Source: Lepidostoma basale (Eukaryota > Arthropoda > Insecta > Trichoptera > Lepidostomatidae). Taken from it: a stretch of DNA of 64,000 bases. Below the pieces are notes generated by a model. It saw only the letters and a list, made by a program, of their open reading frames with translations, was not told where the DNA came from and made no database searches. Within the stretch, counting starts at the first letter, position 1, and each line of letters starts with the position of its first letter. The translations under genes and the position numbers were made by a program. Positions 9,490 through 19,019 of the stretch are shown in pieces. Where the stretch lies: assembly GCA_022606425.2 (NCBI GenBank), contig JAHDVF020001018.1, forward strand, positions 2,711,460 to 2,775,459, in the 5' to 3' direction.

Positions 9490-10211
9490 TAATCCATTTT
9501 TAATATTAATTCATTTTTTTCACCTTTTAAACTAACTAACTAACTAACTAACTAACCATCACATCGTCTCCCCGAAGGGGTAGGCAGAAAGAATGGACTG
9601 TCACACTTTTCTTTCCTGACATATTTCTCTCGCTTCCTCAACATTCATACATCGTGTCATGCACGCGCGTCGATTTCTCTGACTCCTCACATGGCCGACA
9701 TTCAATATTTGATATTTTTGATCTTGCCACGTTTTCCTCGGTCTTCCTCTATTTCTGGTTTCATTTACATCGTTAACATATAATCCATTTTTATATTAAT
9801 TCATGTTTTTTCACTTTGTAAACTAACTAATTAAACCATCACACCGTCTCTCCGGAGGGGTAGGCAGAAATAATGGACTGCCACACTTTTCTTTTCTGAC
9901 ATACTTCTCTCGCTTCCTCAACATTCACACACAAGTCGATTTTTCCGACTCTTCACGTGGCCGACATTCAATTTTTATTTATTTATTGATCGTGCCACGT
10001 TTTCTTCGGTCTTCGTCTATTTTTAATTCCATTTACATGGTTAACATATACATTTTAAACAATTTTTTCCATGTGTGCAAACCATATTAATGTTCTATTA
10101 ATTATTTTATTCATAACACTTTCATTCGCACTGCATTCACTTCTTATATTTTCATTCGACACTCTATCATACACAGATTTTTCAAATATTCGTATAAGAG
10201 ATCTAATTTCT
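9490..10211 (-). mobile_element. two RTE-A copies in a direct duplication
   Basis: Two minus-strand RTE-A 3' ends start at 9531 and 9821. Each is preceded by the same AATCCATTTTTATATTAATTC-like flank, so flank plus element was duplicated in tandem with a period of about 291 bp. The right copy continues until interrupted at 10211 by an RTE-B insertion. Confidence 0.75.
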
Positions 10212-10656
10212 TCAAGCAGAATAAATGCGGTAGAGATGAGGTCCCTTAGACGTATGTGTGGTAGAAAGATATACGACAGAATCTCAAATGCTGATATAAG
10301 AAAGGAATGTAGAGCGGAAGAAGGTATTATGAACAAAATTATGAAAGGATCGCTTCGTTGGTTCGGACATACCATATGGTACGCATGGATGGAGAAAGAA
10401 TGGTTAAGAAAGAATACGTTAATGATGTAAATGGGGTACGGAGTCGAGGCAGACCGAGAAAAACATGCCATGACCAAATTAATCAAATTTTAAAGGTTGG
10501 TCATGTTAGAAGTCGGAGGAATCGACGTGCGTGTATGACTCGTTGTATGAATGCGGAGGAAGCTAGAGAGGTTTGCCAGGATAGAGTAGTGTGGCGGTCC
10601 ATTCTCTCTGCCTACCCGGGAAACGGCGTGATGGTTTGTTTGTTTGTTGTTTGTTT
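10212..10656 (+). mobile_element. RTE-B insertion inside RTE-A
   Basis: A 445-bp 5'-truncated RTE-B copy encoding RINAVEMRSLRRMCGRKIYD, then the RGRPRKTCHDQINQILKVGH block, and ending in (TTTG)n. A GAGATCTMATTTCT direct repeat of 14 bp (one mismatch) at 10198-10211 and 10657-10670 is the target-site duplication. RTE-A sequence resumes on the right. Confidence 0.9.
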
Positions 10657-10740
10657 GAGATCTCATTTCTACTGCATTTATTCTACTATCTTCTTTATTT
10701 TGCTAGTTCCATGCTTCGCTTCAATACATAATGGTCGGTA
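10657..10740 (-). mobile_element. RTE-A fragment, continuation
   Basis: Continues the minus-strand RTE-A copy broken by the RTE-B insertion (the INAVEMRS and YGSEAW region complement). Confidence 0.8.
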
Positions 10741-11362
10741 CAAAAACAACCTTGTATTGTGTCATGTATTAATGAAATATAATTAATTATTACCAATTAA
10801 CGAACTTATATTTGTAAATATGGAAAATGAAATATTCATTTATGTATAAAGGTCATACAAATTGTACATATTGTAAGTAACACACATATTAAAATTCTGA
10901 AGGATTTTGACCATAGCATTTTTATATGAATATTAAAATCAAATTATATATTTTTTAAATAAAATAAATAACAACAAAACAGTGCATTTTATTATCTTTT
11001 TACAATTTAATTTAAATATTGAATTTACTGAAATTAAAAAAAATTGATAACTAATAATAATATTTATTCTTTTGTTTTTGAAAATTTGGTTTGGTTCATG
11101 TGGTGCTCCTGTTAATTTGGAGATATTTCGCGTATAAGTGAATTGTTTTGGTCAATTTAACTATTGCCGCACTTTATAATAGTTAATTGTGACACGTAAT
11201 ACGTTTGTGCTGTTTTGCTGTTAAAATTATATTAGTTTTAAAGTTTTTATAAAGAATTTTGACAGGTGTAAAAATAAATTTTTCGTTTGTTCCAATGACA
11301 ATTTGAATAATTTCTTCAATATTATTTCAAAGTTCTTGCTGGTTAAGTGCCTACTTACAGCT
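10741..11362. other. AT-rich stretch, nothing recognised
   Basis: Unique AT-rich sequence. No supported gene or repeat. Confidence 0.5.
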
Positions 11363-11550
11363 AATTTAAAAAAACGGTGGATACGTGAAACATAAATTAA
11401 ATAAACACAAAAGTCCGGATCGTCCATGTCAACATGTGCAACATCGAAAAAAACATTATGCGTTATTACATTATGTGCTAAATTAAAAAAACAGTGGATT
11501 CGTGGAACATAAATTAAATAGACAATATGTGCACCATCTAAAAAGAACAT
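11363..11550. repeat. direct repeat of about 110 bp, two copies
   Basis: TAATTTAAAAAAACGGTGGA with following CGTGAAACATAAATTAAATA recurs as TAAATTAAAAAAACAGTGGA with CGTGGAACATAAATTAAATA, and both units end in a TGTGCAMCATC-AAAAA-ACATT block. Function unknown. Confidence 0.7.
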
Positions 11551-11639
11551 TTTGTGTTAAATTATTATTATTTTGTTATTTTATTTTATATCATTGTATT
11601 TTATATTATTTGTTTTAGATTTATTTTGTGGGTGTTGCA

Positions 11640-11818
11640 CGATCGAAGTGTGCGCGGGAGATGCCTATTTGTGGCGATGAGGTTCGCAACCCATCAAACC
11701 GCGTCTCCCGCGGAGCGAAAAGAGAAGGATGGAGTGCCGCATCAGTAAAAGTGTGACAGTCCATTCTTTCTGCCTACCCTTTCAGAGAGATGGCGTGATG
11801 GTTAGTTAGTTAGTTAGT
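11640..11818 (+). mobile_element. mini-RTE-A (5' end joined to 3' end)
   Basis: The 5' leader of RTE-A (GCCTATTTGTGGCGATGAGG, then AAGGATGGAGTGCCGCATC) is joined at AGTAAAAGTGTGACAGTCC directly to the last 60 bp of the element and the (TTAG)n tail. The whole endonuclease and reverse-transcriptase region is missing. The same junction occurs at 29538, 50082 and 56118. Confidence 0.8.
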
Positions 11819-12007
11819 TATAATAATATGCTAATTTTTAAAGCGCCGTTTTTGTGGTGTAATCACCTCAAGGGCGCATTAAGACGTGTTTTAAATCTAA
11901 AAATCTAAATTTTCGCGATCGGTTAAAAAGTATAGAAGAACAGAGAATAAATGTTTAAATTGGGTATGAAATATGAAAATATGGGATTTCAGTTAAGATC
12001 TGAAATC
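11819..12007 (-). mobile_element. LINE-K 3' end
   Basis: Contains the block AATCACCTCAAGGGCGCATT and the reading-frame end shared with the longer LINE-K copy at 21266. It is the final 190 bp of the element, starting at its ATAATAATA-type tail. Confidence 0.75.
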
Positions 12008-12360
12008 TAATTAACTAACCATCACGCCATTTCCCCGGAGGGGTAGGCAGAGAGAATGGATCGCCACAATGCTCTGTCCTGGCATACCTCTCGGGATTTC
12101 TCTACATTCATACATCGTACCACGCACGCACGTCGATTCGTCATACTCCTTCATTCCTCTCTCTTTCATCATGCTCTCAGTCACGCACAGGATATCTTTC
12201 ATCTCAATACACATTTCATTCATCTTTCTTTCCATTCCTCCTTTTACATTCCACGTACCAATCCGGCACTCCATCCTCCTCTGTTCGCCATCTCGGGAGA
12301 AGCGGCGTGATGGATTGCGTGCCTCATCGCCACCTATAGGCATTACTTCCGCGCCCACTA
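12008..12360 (-). mobile_element. internally deleted RTE-A with endonuclease start
   Basis: The complement starts MGAEVMPIGGDEARNPSRRF, reaches MECRIGTWNVKGG, the first motif of an AP-type endonuclease (GTWNV), then ILCVTES. It jumps to the 3' end of the element (MYECREIPRGMPG, then the GGGGTAGGCAG terminus). It therefore shows the true N-terminus of the family, but the catalytic remainder and the whole reverse transcriptase are deleted. Confidence 0.8.
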
Positions 12361-12386
12361 ATTAAGTTATTAAAATTATAAAAAAA

Positions 12387-12828
12387 CAAACAAACAAACC
12401 ATCACGCCGTTTCCCCGCAGGGGTAGGCAGAGAGAATGGACAGCTACACTACTCTATCCTGGCAAACCTCTAGCTATAGTCGATTCCTCCGACTTTTAAC
12501 ATGACCAACCTTTAAAATTTGATTAATTTGGTCATGCCAAGTTTTTCTCGGTCTGCCTCGACTTCGTACCCCATTTACATCATTACCGTATACTTTCTTA
12601 ACCATTCTTTCTCCATCCATGCGTTCCATATGTCCGAACCAACGCAGCGATCCTTTCATAATTTTGTTCATAATACCTTCACATTACTTTCTAATATCAG
12701 CATTTGAGATTCTGTCGTATATCGTTCTATCACACATACGTCTTAGGGACCTCATCTCTACCGCATTTATTCTGCTCTCATCCTTCTTCTGCCAGTTCCA
12801 CGCTTCGCTTCCATACATTAAAATTATT
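12387..12828 (-). mobile_element. RTE-B 3' fragment
   Basis: Inverted (CAAA)n tail, then the complement encodes MNKIMKGSLRWFGHMERMDG, KKVYGNDVNGVRSRGRPRKT and HDQINQILKVGHV. Frame breaks occur at both ends. Confidence 0.85.
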
Positions 12829-13481
12829 ATATGTATATAATATATTACACGATATTAAATTATGTATTCAAAAAACTAAACATGTATTATTTTTGTATTG
12901 TTTATTTATTGTAAAATATAAATAATAAATATTTCAATTTATTGGGATGCAATTAAGTATTGCCATATTCAATAAATAATTTAAAAATTGATAATAATAA
13001 TATTACATTAATTTAATAAAATATATTAACTTAAAACTAAATAACAAACGCTTAATAAATAGTGTTAAAATATATTTTTAAATGAAATGTTTCGTCTTGC
13101 TAGGTCATGTTTAAATAACATTAAATAATATCCCAGAAAGGCGAAACATGCTAAAAATTCAATAAACCTCTCGAAACATTTTTTTATCAATTTTATATTA
13201 TTGTTAAAGCAAAAATAAATTTGTTAATAAATAATTAAAAATCTTAATATTATATTATTAGTATTTGTATTACTAAGATTAGTCAATGTGTTGAATAATA
13301 AATATTATTTTAATCCCACCTGGACCGAATACAGAACACCGTCCTTGGATTGAATAAGCCTGTTTTGACGCCATCAAGATTTTTCAAAATCAAAATACAT
13401 TAAGATTTTTGTAAATTTAATAAGTTAAAAAAAAAAAAAAAAAATACTAACAACTTTATCACACAGACATGTATACACTAA
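12829..13481. other. AT-rich stretch with degenerate ribozyme-like palindrome
   Basis: Bases 13080-13195 hold opposed copies of the subfamily motif (GACGAAACATTTC on the minus strand, AGGCGAAACATGC on the plus strand). An 18-A run lies near 13430. No gene was seen. Confidence 0.45.
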
Positions 13482-13857
13482 ACTAACTAACTAACTAACC
13501 ATCACGCCATTTCCCCGGAAGAGTAGACAGAGAGGGTGGATCGCCACAATGCTCTGTCCTGGCATACCTCTCAGGATTCCTCTACATTCATACCATGCAC
13601 GCACGTCGATTATTCCGACTTCGAATGTGGCCGCCATTTAGAAATTGATTAATTTGGTCATGCCTTGTTTTCCTCGGTCGTCCTCGGCTTCTTTTTCCAC
13701 TCACGCTGGTTGTGTACAACTTTTTAATTATTCTACTCTCATCCATTCGTTCCATATGTCCAAACCATCTCAGGGTTCTTTTTTAAATTTTTTCCGAAAA
13801 CGTTGTATGATAGAATACCGAACGATGAAATAAGAGAGAAATGTAAGGCAAATGACT
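13482..13857. mobile_element. RTE fragments, opposed
   Basis: Minus strand 13482-13800: the (CTAA)n tail and a diverged RTE-A/B C-terminal domain. Plus strand 13803-13857: a short piece reading YDRIPNDEIREKCKAND. The join is within the same domain but in opposite orientation. Confidence 0.7.
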
Positions 13858-13877
13858 AATTATAAAATTAAAAGTAC

Positions 13878-14245
13878 CGAGAATCTACGAGTGACCCAAA
13901 GAGCCATGGAAAGAGACATGTTAGGAATAAGCCTAAGAGACAGAGTCAGAAAGATACGGTGAGAGAAAAAACAAAAGTCAATGACATCATCCACCGGGTG
14001 GCGACTCTAAAATGGCAATGGGCAGGTCACGTAGCCAGAAGCTCAAATGAAAAGTGGACAAGAAGACTGCTGACTTGGAGACCGTGGACGGCAAAGAGAA
14101 GTGCTGGGCGACAGCAATACGGTGGAAGGATGATCTGAACAGACACGTCGGAATAACCTGGATGCAGTCTGCACAGGACAGAGTGACAAGGAGGCGAATG
14201 GAGAAGTCATTTGTCCAGGAGTAGGCTGAGGAAGAAGAAGAAGAA
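13878..14245 (+). mobile_element. RTE-C 3' fragment with (GAA)n tail
   Basis: Encodes a frame-broken RTE-C end: TQRAMERDMLGISLRDRVR, then HRVATLKWQWAGHVARSSNE, then MQSAQDRV, and ends GGAAGAAGAAGAAGAA. Confidence 0.85.
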
Positions 14246-14247
14246 CC

Positions 14248-14360
14248 AACTAACTAACCATTACGCCGTCTTTCCGAAGGGCTAGACAAAATGAATGGGC
14301 TGCCACACTGTTCTTTCCTGACATACTTTTCTCGCTTCCTCAATATTCGTACATTGTGTT
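14248..14360 (-). mobile_element. RTE-A 3' end, 110 bp
   Basis: Inverted (CTAA)n tail and the terminal ACGCCGTCTTTCCGAAGGG, then about 70 bp of the C-terminus. It is the nearest repeat downstream of the secreted-protein gene. Confidence 0.8.
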
Positions 14361-14654
14361 AACTGTCTTAATGATCCTATTTGTTAAATATGTCCGTAGA
14401 TAATCTTGATGGTAAATTTTGTTTTCTGGGTTCTTGGGTGCATCCGTGTTTTGTGATATTATTCTTCAACTGATGTTTCTGAGATCGTTGTAGACTCCAT
14501 CATCAGCTACACTAAAGAGTCTTCAACGATTTCCGAAACTGCAGTGAAAGAGGTTACCTCGAGACAATGGCTTATCCAAGATCCCAAAAAATCTTGCAAA
14601 TTTTTTCTACGAATGTTTAGATGTTACGTGGTTTTACTATTTTGATGACGTCGG
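14361..14654 (-). other. presumed 3' flank of the secreted-protein gene
   Basis: About 290 bp between the stop codon and the nearest repeat, not repetitive in this window. It probably includes the 3' UTR, but no clear AATAAA was found on the minus strand. Confidence 0.35.
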
Positions 14655-17600
14655 TTAAATCCTTCTAAATATGTTTTCCAGTTTATAGATATTCTTCTGG
14701 ACTTGTTTCATATGGTTCTTCCTGCTGTACGTGTTCTTCCTTGACCTAAGCCGAGGCCCTCTCCACTTGCTTGGCCTCTTCCTTCTGTGCTTGATGGGTC
14801 TTCTGGGGATTCCGTAAAGCCCGTGAGGACGTTTCTTAGGAGGTGACCAAGCTTGTTGACCGTGTGGAAAAACATTCAAACTATCTATATGAATGACACC
14901 CCCGTTCTCTTCATGACCGTTGAATTTCTGGCGTTTCTTCGGCCCTTCCGTTCTGATGATGTTGAAAACGTTAACAGGCTTCGGCCTGGCTTCATACTCA
15001 TCATAAGTTCCGTGTCCGTTCTGTCCTGGCTTTGAAAGGTATTGATTATAGTTTTCTACGTAATAATTGCTCGGTTCTTGAGGTTTCTTCTTGCCCGAGC
15101 TCGTACTGTGGTATGTCCCATAGGAGTCAATGAAGTCTTTGTTTAAACTATTATATTTCTGCTGGTTTTGGTCGAACGGCACGTCAAAGCTTTCGGCGCT
15201 GTCTATATATTCGTCTCCTTCAGGATCGCTGATGAATTGAGGACCAGGATCTGACTGCGTGTAATCGTAATCGAAGATGTGTCCTTGCTGAGGGATTCTA
15301 TATCTTCCTCTAAAGTTCCTGGTATAGTCGTTATAAATATCGTCGGATATGTAGTTCTGATTCTGGTTATAATCAGAAGCATATCTATACTTTTCGCGAC
15401 CTCTTGTACCATGCCCTGGATTTCTGTAAGTGTTAAAGCGATTGTTTCTGTTTTGATAGCTCGGAGTCTCAATTTGTATGTAGTCTTCATTGTAATTACT
15501 GTAGCCGGAAGCATATTGGCTGTACGGCGGTCTATCAAGAATATTTTCATATCTGTTTCTTGTGAACGTTTCTTCGGCTTCTTCGTATTCTGGACCTTCG
15601 CTGTCGTCGTAATATTCGTCTTCTGGTCCATCGGCAACGTAATCATCATCAGGTTCGTACAAGTTCTCAAACTGGCTACCGATTCCTCTGTTACCATACT
15701 CTATACCAGCTGCATAACGAGGGATGTAGTCCTTGACAGGTCTCTGGATAAGGTATCTTTGGAATCTCTTGGCGTTTGGGTAGAGTACTCTTGTTTTTTT
15801 GCCGTTTAGAAGTCTGTACAGCTTTGGCATACGTACTATTCTGTATCTTAAAGCCTCGAAGTGGGGATTTTCCGCTGTTATGTTGGTGCCATTGACCTGG
15901 ATGACGGACATGTCTGAGGCGTTGAAACTGACTGGCAGTCCAGTACCATTGAACGCCAAGTCATCGTACGATGGAAAGTCATCGTCCATTTGGGAATCAG
16001 TACTGTTGGTATTATCGTAATAGTAAAACTCAGATTCCCCGTTGCTCTTGAAGCATTCGCTGCAGTTGACGCGGTTCGTGAGATTGCGTATGTCGTTAGC
16101 CGAGAAATTCGATGTATCACTTTCGGTTTTTACGTAAGAGTTGATCAGAGTCGTTTTGAGTTTAGTTTTAACGAACTGATTTATAGTTGTGTTACTGGCG
16201 AATCTGTTTAATGATCGCGAATGATCTGGGGTAAGGTTGCGATCACGGTACGCCACTTGCCTTTTATTTCTTTTGATTTGTTGTATGACGGAATCTTTTG
16301 GCTTCGTCCTCTTGACGATCCTGTCTCCAAACTTTAAGTTACCCCTGAATACGTTTGGTTTAGTTGTTGTTAACACGTAAACAGATGGATCTACGTCTTC
16401 AGATGAATCAGAACCTTGTTCAGTGTTAGGTTTTTTAGTTTCTGTTTTAATTTTCGGTTTAAATCTATTTTGAAGATTTCTATTATTATTGTTAGTATCT
16501 TTAAGTTTGTTTTTAGCTACAATACTTACGTCGTCGTATCCTGAAGAGTATGATGTATAAGCAGGGTCTGGTGAATAGTGTGTAGACACTGAAGGTATTT
16601 CTTTATACTGGCTCGCTACTTCTAATTTGTAATAGTTGGTTGAGGAAGTGAGAGCGATCGGGCGTTCGGTGACGAAGGGTATGTGCTCCGTGATGATTTT
16701 GATGGGCCTTCTGGTGTCAGCGACGTCTTGGACATTCTCAGTGATGGGCGTGTGATCTCTGACATGCTGATAGGTCTGGTATCCACCTTGTGGATAGCTG
16801 TATTCAGGTGTCACGTAAATGTTTGGCGGCTCATAATTGTCGTAGTACTCCCTGGGGACGTCTAGAGACGACGATTTCAGATTGACGTTGGTATTTCTCA
16901 GATCCTCGTTGGTGAGCTTATGATTAGCGTTGCTCTGTTGAAGAAGTTGGTTAAGACCTTCAATCTGGGCGTTGGGGTCTTTGCCGATGAGGGCTGCTAG
17001 CGATGACTCCACATCTTCGTTTTGACTGTATACGTTTATCTGGCTGAACTGCTGCTCCTGAGATGGATACTGGAGGGCTGATGATGTTAGGCTGCTCACG
17101 TCGTCAGCATGGCTTGGTGGTACCTTGAACGAAGCGCTTTCGACCTGGGGATATTTTCCGAAACTGCTTCCGAATTCTTCAGAAGCGAAATGTTTGAAGT
17201 TTTTATTTTGTTGTTGATTGAAATGAGGGGGGAATGATGCGTATATAACACCCCTTGGTGGTTTCTGTACGAATCTCTTCCTATTCGGTATAAAAGCTTC
17301 CATCCTTTTTGTTCTTACCGCCGAATCATTTTTTGACGTGGCTACAATTGTTCTATTGATTTTAGGCGTGGTTTCGATTTTGTCTTTTGGTTTTTCAATT
17401 TTGATCACTTGGGTCCTGGTGACGTTTTGAGCTTTTGCTAAAGCTGTCACATCTTTAATGAACTTTCTTTCTAGATCCCTTTGGTACTGTTCCTGTTGCG
17501 CTCTGTGAGCTTTGATATAGCTGTCCATAGTTTCAACTCCTACTTCTTGAAACCTTCTCGCCTGTGCCCTTTGCATTCTGTTCTTCTCCGAGTTGTATCT

Positions 17601-17798
17601 CATCTGTTGATTCTGCACATGGCTTCTAGCCCTCTGCTTTAGCAGGTCTGGGGTCAGTCCTTCCAAAGGGTTTTCTAAGTATTGTCCACTTTCTACGCTC
17701 TGTTCGAACACTGGTCGCAGAGGAATGTTGGCAGAATATGTGTATGTGATACTATGTAGTATGACTATGAAGACTCCTAATTTCAGTTTGAAATCCAT
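14655..17798 (-). CDS. large secreted Tyr/Asn/Arg-rich protein, function unknown
   Basis: A single open exon of 1047 codons, remarkable in such broken surroundings, so almost certainly a real gene. The start is the Met at 17798-17796 (GGACATGG context). It opens a signal peptide, MDFKLKLGVFIVILHSITYT, with likely cleavage near YTYS-ANIPL; no membrane span follows. Residues about 25-135 are basic and predicted helical. Residues 180-500 are low-complexity (Gln, Ser, Tyr). RNKR near 510-513 fits a furin-type cleavage site. About twelve N-glycosylation sequons occur, clustered near 536-641. The only cysteines seen form a CSEC pair near 579-582. Residues 720-760 are very acidic and Tyr-rich, and the last 45 residues are very basic (RRPIKHRRKRPSKWRGPRL). 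A secreted, possibly processed extracellular-matrix or cuticle-associated protein is plausible, but I do not recognise the family. Codon use is more GC-rich than the flanks. Confidence 0.88.
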   Translation of the reverse strand: MDFKLKLGVFIVILHSITYTYSANIPLRPVFEQSVESGQYLENPLEGLTPDLLKQRARSHVQNQQMRYNSEKNRMQRAQARRFQEVGVETMDSYIKAHRAQQEQYQRDLERKFIKDVTALAKAQNVTRTQVIKIEKPKDKIETTPKINRTIVATSKNDSAVRTKRMEAFIPNRKRFVQKPPRGVIYASFPPHFNQQQNKNFKHFASEEFGSSFGKYPQVESASFKVPPSHADDVSSLTSSALQYPSQEQQFSQINVYSQNEDVESSLAALIGKDPNAQIEGLNQLLQQSNANHKLTNEDLRNTNVNLKSSSLDVPREYYDNYEPPNIYVTPEYSYPQGGYQTYQHVRDHTPITENVQDVADTRRPIKIITEHIPFVTERPIALTSSTNYYKLEVASQYKEIPSVSTHYSPDPAYTSYSSGYDDVSIVAKNKLKDTNNNNRNLQNRFKPKIKTETKKPNTEQGSDSSEDVDPSVYVLTTTKPNVFRGNLKFGDRIVKRTKPKDSVIQQIKRNKRQVAYRDRNLTPDHSRSLNRFASNTTINQFVKTKLKTTLINSYVKTESDTSNFSANDIRNLTNRVNCSECFKSNGESEFYYYDNTNSTDSQMDDDFPSYDDLAFNGTGLPVSFNASDMSVIQVNGTNITAENPHFEALRYRIVRMPKLYRLLNGKKTRVLYPNAKRFQRYLIQRPVKDYIPRYAAGIEYGNRGIGSQFENLYEPDDDYVADGPEDEYYDDSEGPEYEEAEETFTRNRYENILDRPPYSQYASGYSNYNEDYIQIETPSYQNRNNRFNTYRNPGHGTRGREKYRYASDYNQNQNYISDDIYNDYTRNFRGRYRIPQQGHIFDYDYTQSDPGPQFISDPEGDEYIDSAESFDVPFDQNQQKYNSLNKDFIDSYGTYHSTSSGKKKPQEPSNYYVENYNQYLSKPGQNGHGTYDEYEARPKPVNVFNIIRTEGPKKRQKFNGHEENGGVIHIDSLNVFPHGQQAWSPPKKRPHGLYGIPRRPIKHRRKRPSKWRGPRLRSRKNTYSRKNHMKQVQKNIYKLENIFRRI

Positions 17799-17856
17799 GT
17801 CCACTTCTATAAATCTTCTTTTGAATTGTGAGAAGCGATTTGTTTTTTTGAGATCT
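17799..17856 (-). other. 5' UTR part of the exon and splice acceptor
   Basis: On the minus strand TTTTATCTTTTGTTTTCAG ends at 17855 and looks like a strong 3' splice site. About 56 bases of 5' UTR follow before the ATG. An upstream non-coding exon and the promoter should lie at higher coordinates, past the MITE. This acceptor is why the longer open frame, which would need a TTG start, is not used. Confidence 0.6.
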
Positions 17857-17924
17857 GAAAACAAAAGATAAAAGTATTATTAAAAACATATTTTATACTT
17901 TCCCTTTCATTGATATTGACATAT

Positions 17925-18178
17925 CGCACGCTTAATAGAACACTGACTTAACTCAAAAAAACAAGTTTTCTCAATCCGACATGAGTCGGTGTTTTAACAA
18001 AAACAGTCTAAAAACACGAACGAATGGATAGCGTTAACATTGTGAATGATTATCTTACGTACGAATGGTAGCGTTAACATTGTGAAAAATAGATGGATAG
18101 CGTTAACACAAGCCTCTGTCTAATGTTAACTCAATTATGACCTAAACCATAATCGGTCAGTTTACTATTAAGCGTGCG
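17925..18178. mobile_element. MITE with 23-bp terminal inverted repeats
   Basis: Ends CGCACGCTTAATAGAACACT plus GAC (17925-17947) and the inverted partner at 18156-18178 (4 mismatches or fewer). The inside holds three TAGCGTTAACA blocks at 18029, 18069 and 18098 and a CCGACATGAGTCGG hairpin, and no coding capacity. It lies in the presumed first intron or promoter side of the secreted-protein gene. Confidence 0.75.
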
Positions 18179-18254
18179 ACATCTATAGGCCAAAGAGGTT
18201 CAAATAGACCCCACACGAGTAAGAGGAATTTAAAAAAAATATAAAATATTTTTA

Positions 18255-18420
18255 ATATTGATGAGAGCGTCCGTTTTCTAAAAGGTCACATTTATTATAT
18301 TTAATGGAAGTAACAAATTTGGCAAATGTGACACTTGATAATGCCTAGTAAGGCAAAACATGTCACTGCAATAGAACACAATGAAACTTCTAGAAAGCGG
18401 ATGTTTTCATCGATATATAA
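18255..18420. mobile_element. ribozyme-like palindromic element, degenerate
   Basis: Opposed arms. The plus arm has TTGATAA (18335-18341), T, stem GCCT/AGGC, AAAAC, AT, GTC, then the AAACTTCTAGAAAG tail. The minus arm has the matching tail (GTCCGTTTTCTAAAAGG). Core positions C3, G8 and G12 are changed. Confidence 0.55.
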
Positions 18421-18483
18421 CACTTTGGTGTTCTATTTACATTCTTTGTACGAAAAGCATCAAATCAGATCAGTTTAAATTAT

Positions 18484-18695
18484 TAATACGAATGAAAACG
18501 TAAGTTTTCTAGAAGTTTAATTATATTTTATGGGAATGACATGTTTCGCCCTTCTAAGGCATTATCAAATTTAAAACAACATTTGATAACGCCTTAGAAG
18601 GGCGAAACATGTCATTCCCATGAAATGTAATAAAACTTCTAGAAAACTGATGTTTTCATTCGTATTAATATGGAATTTTACATCATTGTTCAAGA
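18484..18695. mobile_element. ribozyme-like palindromic element
   Basis: A near-perfect inverted repeat: minus arm 18484-18570 and plus arm 18577-18665, each with TTTGATAAYGCCTTAGAAGG, GCGAAACATGTC and the CTTCTAGAAAACTG tail. The plus side extends into ATGGAATTTTACATCATTG, also found at 6796 in inverse. Motifs lie near the centre and tails point outward. Confidence 0.7.
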
Positions 18696-18699
18696 AATA

Positions 18700-19018
18700 T
18701 TTAACAAATCAGTTTATTAACTCAAAAGACATTACAAACAGCAAAATATTAATGGCATCTATTGAGTACCGGAAGAATATTATAAGAATACAACATAATA
18801 CCAGGAACGCATTAGAGATGGTTCGACATTAGGAAGACAAGTTACTTTCTAAAGTAAAGAGTATTTGTCCCCTGAACGTATCTTCACTAATATGAAAGAC
18901 GTCGATCTCCGAAGAGACCGCGTTCAGCAGACTAATTGCTCTTCCCACCGGTGTCACCGGAGGCAGATTGGTTCTGGTGTCCGGTGGGTAAAACAATCTG
19001 TGCTGTCGCTGTCATCAT
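18700..19018 (-). mobile_element. LINE-J 3' end
   Basis: Starts AAATCAGTTTATTAACTC (the inverted tail). The complement ends a frame like RLFYPPDTRTNLPPVTPVGR, with AISLLNAVSSEIDVF recognisable through frame breaks. Confidence 0.8.
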
Positions 19019-19019
19019 C

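Noticed and set aside
15279..15809. 176-codon plus-strand frame and other frames inside 14655-17798
   Set aside because: Antisense shadows of the long minus-strand gene.
17799..17864. 22 extra N-terminal codons of the large protein
   Set aside because: They would need a TTG start and cross a strong splice acceptor. The ATG at 17798 gives a good signal peptide.
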